A stretch of 9,782 bases of DNA from Candidatus Parcubacteria bacterium (GTDB lineage: Bacteria; Patescibacteriota; Minisyncoccia; Phycocordibacterales; Zambryskibacteraceae): assembly GCA_019661805.1 (NCBI GenBank), contig JAIFWR010000038.1:1-9782 (forward strand). The letters are read 5' to 3'. Positions 5,338-9,782 of the stretch are shown here, one piece after another. Within the stretch, counting starts at the first letter, position 1, and the number at the start of each line of letters is the position of its first letter. Under the pieces are notes generated by a model, which saw only the letters and a list, made by a program, of their open reading frames with translations, made no database searches and was not told the DNA's origin. The position numbers and the translations under genes were made by a program.

Positions 5338-6756
5338 ACGAACAACTCTCCCTGGATCCACCAGCTTGATCATTCGCGCAAGCGCACGCCGCTTCCTGCC
5401 GATCTCCTCACCGATGTCGCCGTCATCGGCGCCGGGATCGCCGGCGTCTCGACCGCCTTCTCCCTCCTCAAGCATACCGACAGGAAAGTGGCCCTCATCG
5501 AGGGCTATAAACTCGCCCATGGCGCGACCGGCCACAACGCCGGGCAGATGGTGACGTATTTCGAGCGGCCCTTCGTCGAGATTGTAAATGAGTTTGGGCT
5601 CGAAATGGCTGCGCAAGGGCAGAAGGATGTTGATGGCGCCTGGGAATTGGCCCAGGAGATGTACACGGAGGCGGGGCTCGACATCCCCATGATGCGCTTC
5701 GAGAGCTATTCGGGCTTCTCGACCTTGGCGCAGGTCCTTGAGCACTTGGAAGACGACCGCCTGCGCCGCGCGGGCGGGATCCGGACCGGCACGCTTGAGA
5801 TCTGGGAAGAGGCGCCGTTCCTCTACGAGATTCCGGAGAAGTACCGGAAGCTCTTCGTCCTCGTGCCGCGCGAGGAGATCGCGCTCAAGCTCGAGACCCT
5901 CGACCCCCAATACGTAGCCCTTCTTCCCGAACAGCGGGGTGTCATGAACTCGGCCCTCTTCTGCCAGGAGGTGGTGCGTTTCCTTTCGGAAAAGTATCCC
6001 GACCGCTTCGCTCTGTATGAGGAAACGCCGATAGGGAAGGTGGCCGTCCATGCCGAGAAAGTGCTCCTCGATGCGGGCCTTCACACCATCGAGTGCGGCA
6101 AGGTCGTGCTCTGCACCAACGGCTTCGAGAACATCGAGATCTTCACCTCCTCCGGGCTCGAGGTAAACAGCCGCTTCCACCACAGCTTGCACGGCGTCGT
6201 GGGCTACATGACGGGCTATCTCGAGCCCAAGGCCGGCGTACCGGCGGCCATCCACTACTACCCGGCGGTTGACCCGGGACTCACCGACACGCCGGGCGCG
6301 CCCTACTTCTACGTCACGCGCCGGCCGTACGAGTACCAGGAGGGCGGGAATCACAACCTCATCTCCATCGGCGGGCCTGACGTGGGGCTCGAGAGCCGCG
6401 CGCATTACGACCGGGACAGGCAGTTTTCCGAGAAGGCAAAGAAGAAGATCGAGGACTTCGTCCGGCAGGTTTATGATAAGAAGGAGAATCTCGAATTTCT
6501 CTTCACCTGGCACGGCGTAATGGGGTATACGAAAAATATGCTGCGCATGGTCGGACCCGATCCCTCCTTCGGCCGGCTTTACTACAACCTGGGCTGTAAC
6601 GGCGTGGGACTCCTACCCTCGATCTTCGGCGGCGACAAGGTGGCGCGCCAGATCGCGGGGGAGGAGTTTGCCCCTTCTATTTTTGATATTCCGAAGGCGC
6701 CCCGAACTCGAGCGGAATCCCTTCCCGCACCGGCGCTTTCTTCACTGCTTCAATAA
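5335..6756 (+). CDS. FAD-dependent oxidoreductase of the DAO (glycine/D-amino acid oxidase-like) family
   Basis: The 473-residue protein has an N-terminal Rossmann motif D-V-A-V-I-G-A-G-I-A-G-V-S-T (27-40, G-x-G-x-x-G at 32-37) with the acidic ribose-binding residue E56 at the end of strand 2. G-A-T-G-H-N-A-G-Q (63-71) follows, the DAO-family flavin-contact segment. Near the end, G-C-N-G-V-G-L-L-P and G-G-D-K-V-A-R-Q-I form the second FAD-binding element that closes the fold. Length fits the family. These cytosolic enzymes oxidise amines or amino acids with FAD; the substrate cannot be read from sequence. The start is GTG, six bases after a -10-like box, with no Shine-Dalgarno. The last 26 codons overlap the end of the convergent LOG-family gene. 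The family is certain, the reaction is not. Confidence 0.92.
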   Translation: MTNNSPWIHQLDHSRKRTPLPADLLTDVAVIGAGIAGVSTAFSLLKHTDRKVALIEGYKLAHGATGHNAGQMVTYFERPFVEIVNEFGLEMAAQGQKDVDGAWELAQEMYTEAGLDIPMMRFESYSGFSTLAQVLEHLEDDRLRRAGGIRTGTLEIWEEAPFLYEIPEKYRKLFVLVPREEIALKLETLDPQYVALLPEQRGVMNSALFCQEVVRFLSEKYPDRFALYEETPIGKVAVHAEKVLLDAGLHTIECGKVVLCTNGFENIEIFTSSGLEVNSRFHHSLHGVVGYMTGYLEPKAGVPAAIHYYPAVDPGLTDTPGAPYFYVTRRPYEYQEGGNHNLISIGGPDVGLESRAHYDRDRQFSEKAKKKIEDFVRQVYDKKENLEFLFTWHGVMGYTKNMLRMVGPDPSFGRLYYNLGCNGVGLLPSIFGGDKVARQIAGEEFAPSIFDIPKAPRTRAESLPAPALSSLLQ

Positions 6757-7405
6757 TCTCGTCGAGGCTGTCGGTGATGGTAAAGAGCTGCTCGTCGCCG
6801 GGGTCGATCATCCCGCGCGCCTTCAACACTCCGTCGATGAGGCTCTTGACGGAGTTCCAGTATTCGCTGCCGAAGCAGATGACCGGCGCGCCCATGAGCT
6901 TCCTCGTCTGGAGGAGGGTGATGATCTCGAAGAACTCGTCGAGCGTGCCGTAGCCGCCGGGGAAGAATATGAACACCTCCGCGCCGAAGGCGAGGCAGAC
7001 TTTGCGGGCGAAGAAGTAGTAGAAGGAGATCGACTTCTTGATGTATGAGTTGGTCGGCTGGGCGCTGGGGAGGTTGATGAGGAGCCCGACGGAGTTGCCG
7101 CCCGCCTCGTAGGCGCCGCGGTCGGCCGCCTCCATGATGCCGGGGCCGCCGCCCGAGACGACCGAGTAGCCAAGCTCCTTTACGATCCTTGCCGAGAGCT
7201 CGCGGGCCTTGTCGTAGTAGGGGTCGCCCTCGCGGCTCTTGCTCGAGCCGAAGAAGGTCACCGACCTCGGGTAGTCCGCGAGGAAGGTGAAGCCCTCGGT
7301 AAACTCCTTCGCGATCTCGGCGACGCGCTCGGCGGCGATCCTCTTCCACTCGTCCTTGTTCCCGGGCGTCTCGGCGATGGCCTTTACGAGTTCCTGTTCA
7401 GTCAT
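6677..7405 (-). CDS. LOG-family (TIGR00730-like) nucleotide 5'-monophosphate phosphoribohydrolase homologue
   Basis: The 242-residue protein carries the LOG/lysine-decarboxylase-like signature: V-V-S-G-G-G-P-G-I-M-E-A-A (82-94) for phosphate binding, R134-K135 in F-F-A-R-K, and P-G-G-Y-G-T-L-D-E (149-157), whose final E157 with R134 corresponds to the catalytic pair of LOG enzymes. Family members cleave nucleoside monophosphates such as cytokinin ribotides, releasing base and ribose 5-phosphate. 'Lysine decarboxylase' labels for this family are outdated. A 50-residue helical extension precedes the core (V-T-F-F-G-S-S at 49-55). The start ATG has no Shine-Dalgarno. A -10-like TATGAT on the minus strand (7422-7417) would give an almost leaderless mRNA. 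The 3' end overlaps the oxidoreductase gene tail to tail by 80 bases, with no hairpin between them. Substrate unknown. Confidence 0.92.
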   Translation of the reverse strand: MTEQELVKAIAETPGNKDEWKRIAAERVAEIAKEFTEGFTFLADYPRSVTFFGSSKSREGDPYYDKARELSARIVKELGYSVVSGGGPGIMEAADRGAYEAGGNSVGLLINLPSAQPTNSYIKKSISFYYFFARKVCLAFGAEVFIFFPGGYGTLDEFFEIITLLQTRKLMGAPVICFGSEYWNSVKSLIDGVLKARGMIDPGDEQLFTITDSLDEIIEAVKKAPVREGIPLEFGAPSEYQK

Positions 7406-7412
7406 GGAACCA

Positions 7413-7422
7413 TGGTATCATA
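7413..7422. promoter_or_regulatory. Overlapping divergent -10 boxes for the LOG and FKBP genes
   Basis: On the plus strand TG-n-TATCAT (7413-7421) is an extended -10 whose RNA would start near 7428, 21 bases before the FKBP ATG. On the minus strand TATGAT (7422-7417) would start RNA near 7410, about five bases before the LOG ATG. The two boxes share five bases, so the promoters could compete. Neither has a convincing -35. Confidence 0.4.
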
Positions 7423-7448
7423 CTTCCCATAGCAGTTAGCGGAAACAC

Positions 7449-7916
7449 ATGAAGAAATTACGCATGGAAGAATGGGTGGCCGTCGCCGCGGGAATCGCGT
7501 TCCTCGCCTACCTCTTCTTCTCGGGTCCTTTACTCAACCTTTTCAACTCTTCCATGAACATCGGGGACAATAGCGCCAAGGCGGCCTCCGGCGTTTCCAT
7601 CCGGGATGCGGCCGTAGGCTCCGGAGCGATCGCCGAGCCGGGCGATATCGTCACGGCACATTACGTCGGCAGGCTTCCCGACGGGAAGGTCTTCGACAGC
7701 TCGCGCGACAGGGGCGTGCCGATCAGCTTCATGCTCGGCGCGGGCCAGGTGATCAAGGGCTGGGACGTGGGACTGCAGGGCATGAGGGTCGGCGGCAAGC
7801 GCGTCCTCACGATCTCGCCGGACTACGGCTACGGGGCCCAGGCGGTCGGCGCCATCCCCGCCAACTCGACGCTCGTCTTCGAGGTCGAGCTCCTCGACGT
7901 GAAGAAGGGCAAGTAG
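7449..7916 (+). CDS. Membrane-anchored FKBP-type peptidyl-prolyl cis-trans isomerase
   Basis: An N-terminal hydrophobic segment (about 9-33) after M-K-K-L-R is an uncleaved-looking anchor, followed by a short linker and an FKBP domain (about 48-152). Residues matching the FKBP12 pocket are present: Y72 (H-Y-V-G), F82-D83, F94, V101-I102 with W105 in V-I-K-G-W-D, Y126 and Y128 in D-Y-G-Y-G, I136 and F144. The C-terminus E-V-E-L-L-D-V is the usual last strand. A complete pocket implies an active prolyl isomerase, and the anchor implies folding help for exported proteins at the outer face of the membrane. At 155 residues it is a single domain plus anchor. Only a weak purine stretch precedes the ATG. 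The downstream delta' gene follows after 16 bases on the same strand, suggesting cotranscription. Confidence 0.94.
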   Translation: MKKLRMEEWVAVAAGIAFLAYLFFSGPLLNLFNSSMNIGDNSAKAASGVSIRDAAVGSGAIAEPGDIVTAHYVGRLPDGKVFDSSRDRGVPISFMLGAGQVIKGWDVGLQGMRVGGKRVLTISPDYGYGAQAVGAIPANSTLVFEVELLDVKKGK

Positions 7917-7932
7917 CGCGAGCCGCTTGCCC

Positions 7933-8523
7933 ATGCACCACGCCTCTCTCCTTATCGGAGGTCATGCCCAGGCTCTCGCGCACGTCGAGAGCCTTTTCGG
8001 GACACTTAAGGGGTCTCCAGATTACTTCCCCTGGGAGGGCGAGACCTTCGGAATAGGGGAAGCGCGCCGCCTCTCCGAGCAGGCGGCGCGCAAGGCATTC
8101 GGCCCTCGCAAGGTCTTCTTTATCGCGCCCGAGACCATTACCCTCGAGGCGCAGAACGCGCTTCTGAAGACCTTCGAGGAGCCGGGGGAGGAGACATACT
8201 TCTTCCTCGTCCTGCGAGACGCCGCGACGGTCATCCCCACGCTCCGCTCGCGCATGCAGACGACCGTCCTTCAAGGTGGGGAAACCGGCGGCGAAGCGGA
8301 GAAGTTCCTCAAGCTCTCCGTCAGCGGGCGGCTCGCCTTCGTAAAGAAGTTCGTCGACAGAGAGGAGAGCCTCCCGGCCTTCCTCGACGCGCTTCTCTTG
8401 GCTCTGCGGAAGAGAACCAACCAGTCCGAGGCGCTCAAGAGCGCCTTCAAGATGCGGCTCGTGGCCGACCAGCGCGCCGCCTCGGCAAGGCTTGTTCTCG
8501 AACACTTGGCACTTCTGTTATAA
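7933..8523 (+). CDS. holB: DNA polymerase III delta'-like (clamp loader) subunit, short form
   Basis: The 196-residue protein contains the clamp-loader segment T-I-T-L-E-A-Q-N-A-L-L-K-T-F-E-E-P (about 68-84), then T-Y-F-F-L-V-L (88-94) and T-L-R-S-R-M-Q (103-109). The last is the sensor region, where family members usually have S-R-C. The region that holds the ATP-binding loop in DnaX (residues 6-20) has no G-K-T, as expected for a delta' subunit that does not hydrolyse ATP. The protein is much shorter than the roughly 300+ residues of typical delta', with a reduced C-terminal collar domain. It would help load the sliding clamp during replication. I chose the ATG at 7933; an in-frame TTG at 7927 is the alternative, and neither has a good Shine-Dalgarno. 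The stop codon lies inside the -10 box of the next gene. Confidence 0.82.
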   Translation: MHHASLLIGGHAQALAHVESLFGTLKGSPDYFPWEGETFGIGEARRLSEQAARKAFGPRKVFFIAPETITLEAQNALLKTFEEPGEETYFFLVLRDAATVIPTLRSRMQTTVLQGGETGGEAEKFLKLSVSGRLAFVKKFVDREESLPAFLDALLLALRKRTNQSEALKSAFKMRLVADQRAASARLVLEHLALLL

Positions 8524-8531
8524 TGCGAATA
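8516..8531 (+). promoter_or_regulatory. Extended -10 promoter, apparently giving a leaderless frr mRNA
   Basis: TG-T-TATAAT (8516-8524) is a perfect extended -10. Its last base is seven bases upstream of the A of the ATG at 8531, so the expected transcription start is the start codon. The TAA stop of the delta' gene (8521-8523) is part of the box. No good -35 at 17 bases and no Shine-Dalgarno are seen. Confidence 0.65.
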
Positions 8532-8577
8532 TGGATGGCAACAAGATCGATGCGAATATGGATGGCAACAAGATCGC
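8524..8577 (+). repeat. 27-bp tandem duplication over the frr start codon
   Basis: Unit 1 (8524-8550) and unit 2 (8551-8577) match at 26 of 27 positions, differing only at the last base (A versus C). Each copy includes T-G-C-G-A-A-T-ATG-G-A-T-G-G-C and so supplies its own ATG (8531 and 8558). The length is nine codons, so the reading frame is kept. The -10 box lies only before copy 1. Confidence 0.93.
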
Positions 8578-9064
8578 AGAATGGCTGAGGAAGGAATATC
8601 TCGGCATCCGCTCCGGGCAGGCGAACCCCGGCATTCTCGACTCGGTGCGGGTGGAGGTGTACGGATCGCCTATGGCAATTAACCAGTTGGCGACCGTCAC
8701 TCTCGGCGACTCACGATCCCTAAGGGTCGTGCCGTGGGACAAGAGCGTCATCAATTCCATCGATGCGGCGATCCGCGAATCCAACCTCGGCGTGTCGGTC
8801 TCGGTCGATGACCAGGGCATACGGGTCACCTTTCCCCAGCTCACTGCCGAAAACAGGCAGTCCCTCAATAAATTGGTCAAGCAAAAGCTCGAAGAGGCCC
8901 GCATTAGGGTCCGGACGGAGAGGCAAAAGGCTCTCAATGCCATCGAAGGCCTCGATGAGGATGCCCAAACTCGCGCAAAGCTGAAGCTCCAGAAGGATGT
9001 CGACGAAATTAACAGGAAGCTCGAAGAGCTCTCGGGAAAAAAGGAGGCGGAAATAATGGCCTAG
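8531..9064 (+). CDS. frr: Ribosome recycling factor
   Basis: With EF-G this factor splits post-termination ribosomes in the cytoplasm. Family features are G-I-R-S-G-Q-A-N-P (where many members have R-T-G-R-A-S-P), Y-G-S-P-M-A-I-N-Q-L-A, D-S-R-S-L, W-D-K-S-V-I, I-R-V-T-F-P-Q-L-T and a long helical C-terminal hairpin with R-V-R-T-E-R-Q-K-A. Two ATG starts arise from the 27-bp duplication. Starting at 8531 gives 177 residues and 26 residues before the R of 'I-R-S-G', close to the E. coli length. Starting at 8558 gives a shorter first helix. The promoter geometry favours 8531. An in-frame TTG at 8492 lies inside the delta' gene and is unlikely. The following protease gene begins at the base after the stop, in the same frame. 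Confidence 0.93.
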   Translation: MDGNKIDANMDGNKIAEWLRKEYLGIRSGQANPGILDSVRVEVYGSPMAINQLATVTLGDSRSLRVVPWDKSVINSIDAAIRESNLGVSVSVDDQGIRVTFPQLTAENRQSLNKLVKQKLEEARIRVRTERQKALNAIEGLDEDAQTRAKLKLQKDVDEINRKLEELSGKKEAEIMA

Positions 9065-9782
9065 ATGTCCATCCTAATCTTCTTCGTCATCTTGAGCCTG
9101 CTCGTCATCGTGCACGAGATGGGCCACTTCCTCGGTGCGCGGATATTCGGCATCCGCGTGGACGAGTTCGGCGTGGGCTACCCGCCACGGGCGGGGAAGC
9201 TTTTCAAATGGAAGGGGAGCAATTTTACGCTCAACTGGCTGCCGTTCGGCGGCTTCGTCAAGATCTACGGCGAGGACCCGAGCGAGGAGAACCTGCGCGC
9301 GCCGGAGAGCTTCCAGTCGAAGAATCGCGGCATCCAAGCCGCGGTGCTCGCGGCGGGGGTCGCCTTCAACTTCGCCTTCGCCTGGCTCCTCATCTCGCTC
9401 GGGCTCATGACGGGCCTGCCCTCGCCCGCCGGCTTCCTGCCTATTGAGAATCCGCACACCGTCATCACGACGGTCATCCCCGGCTCGCCCGCGGCCTTGG
9501 CGGGGCTCAAGAGCGGGGATACCATCCTTGCCGTCAATGGCACCGCCGTATCGCCCGAGGAGGCGGCCAGGGCGATCGGCGGCGCATCAGGCTCGCTCGA
9601 CTTCGAAGTGAGCCGGGGCGCGAGCATTTCGCATAAATCAGTGGTGCCAAAGGAGGGCATCGTGGCCGGACAAAAGGCCGTCGGCATCTCCATGGAGGTG
9701 GTCGGCACCGCCACGCTCTCGCCCGTCCGTGCCGTGGTCGAAGGAGCAAAGATCAGTTGGAGCCTTGCGGTCGAGACGGCGA
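9065..9782 (+). CDS. rseP: RseP-like site-2 zinc metalloprotease (M50), 3' end beyond the window
   Basis: The 239 visible residues start with a membrane helix holding the zinc and catalytic motif H-E-M-G-H (H17, E18, H21). F-G-V-G-Y-P-P (35-41) and N-W-L-P-F-G-G-F-V-K (57-66) follow, typical of RseP/RIP proteases. A second membrane helix spans about 92-116, and a PDZ domain begins about 132 with V-I-P-G-S-P-A and A-G-L-K-S-G-D-T-I-L-A-V-N-G. The second zinc-ligand motif (N/L-D-G) and last helices lie outside the window. The enzyme cleaves transmembrane segments inside the membrane, often releasing regulators or clearing signal peptides. The ATG follows the frr stop with no gap. The nearest Shine-Dalgarno, AAGGAGG at 9041-9047, is 17 bases upstream, so translation is probably coupled to frr. 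The frr-rseP order is common in bacteria. Confidence 0.93.
   Translation, partial: MSILIFFVILSLLVIVHEMGHFLGARIFGIRVDEFGVGYPPRAGKLFKWKGSNFTLNWLPFGGFVKIYGEDPSEENLRAPESFQSKNRGIQAAVLAAGVAFNFAFAWLLISLGLMTGLPSPAGFLPIENPHTVITTVIPGSPAALAGLKSGDTILAVNGTAVSPEEAARAIGGASGSLDFEVSRGASISHKSVVPKEGIVAGQKAVGISMEVVGTATLSPVRAVVEGAKISWSLAVETA

Noticed and set aside
4990..6513. A 507-residue minus-strand open frame opposite the oxidoreductase gene
   Set aside because: It is longer than the real gene but rich in Arg, Glu, Leu and His with no recognisable motif. The plus-strand frame has clear FAD-binding motifs, so this is a GC-driven shadow.
8492..8530. TTG at 8492 as the frr start
   Set aside because: It lies inside the delta' gene, upstream of the perfect extended -10, and adds residues foreign to ribosome recycling factors.

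Overview
The window looks like a piece of a small-genome bacterium, most likely a member of the Patescibacteria (candidate phyla radiation, Parcubacteria-like). This is an inference. It rests on a VirB2/pilin-like C-terminus at the left edge, compact housekeeping proteins (a short delta' subunit and an N-terminally short ribosome recycling factor), near-zero gene spacing, and the general look of the proteins. TGA is used as a stop (end of the gene at 2400-3557), so the UGA-recoded lineages are unlikely. No rRNA, tRNA, CRISPR array or insertion sequence was seen, and no gap between genes exceeds about 160 bases.

Left region (1-4834). After the tail of a plus-strand pilin-like gene come four minus-strand genes, in transcription order: an SPFH/band-7 protein (start 4834), a five-helix membrane protein with an exposed C-terminal domain (start 3557), a second, very different SPFH-like protein (start 2286), and a three-helix membrane protein with two copies of that exposed domain (start 1100). 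The order is SPFH, sensor-like, SPFH, sensor-like. The exposed domain has an 'I-T-x-T-x-x-W-S' opening, an F-Q-I-R-x-x-D-K-E-I core, and a cysteine pair exactly 40 residues apart in both proteins; I do not recognise it as a named family. Each gene has its own Shine-Dalgarno and a GC-rich hairpin terminator, and a promoter can be proposed for each, so they look like four monocistronic units. This block is the best candidate for an undescribed membrane-associated system. The first SPFH gene appears frameshifted near its 3' end.

Middle region (4835-7405). A divergent intergenic region carries a near-consensus minus-strand promoter. It is followed by a DoxX-family gene broken by an internal deletion and frameshift, then a DAO-type FAD-dependent oxidoreductase. 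The oxidoreductase converges on, and overlaps by 80 bases, a LOG-family (TIGR00730-like) nucleotide phosphoribohydrolase homologue on the minus strand.

Right region (7449-9782). A tight plus-strand run holds a membrane-anchored FKBP-type prolyl isomerase, a DNA polymerase III delta'-like subunit, ribosome recycling factor and an RseP-like site-2 protease cut by the window end. The recycling factor start carries a 27-bp tandem duplication and sits exactly 7 bases after an extended -10 box, which suggests a leaderless mRNA. The oxidoreductase has the same geometry. The plus-strand housekeeping genes therefore seem to start translation differently from the Shine-Dalgarno-led minus-strand cluster.
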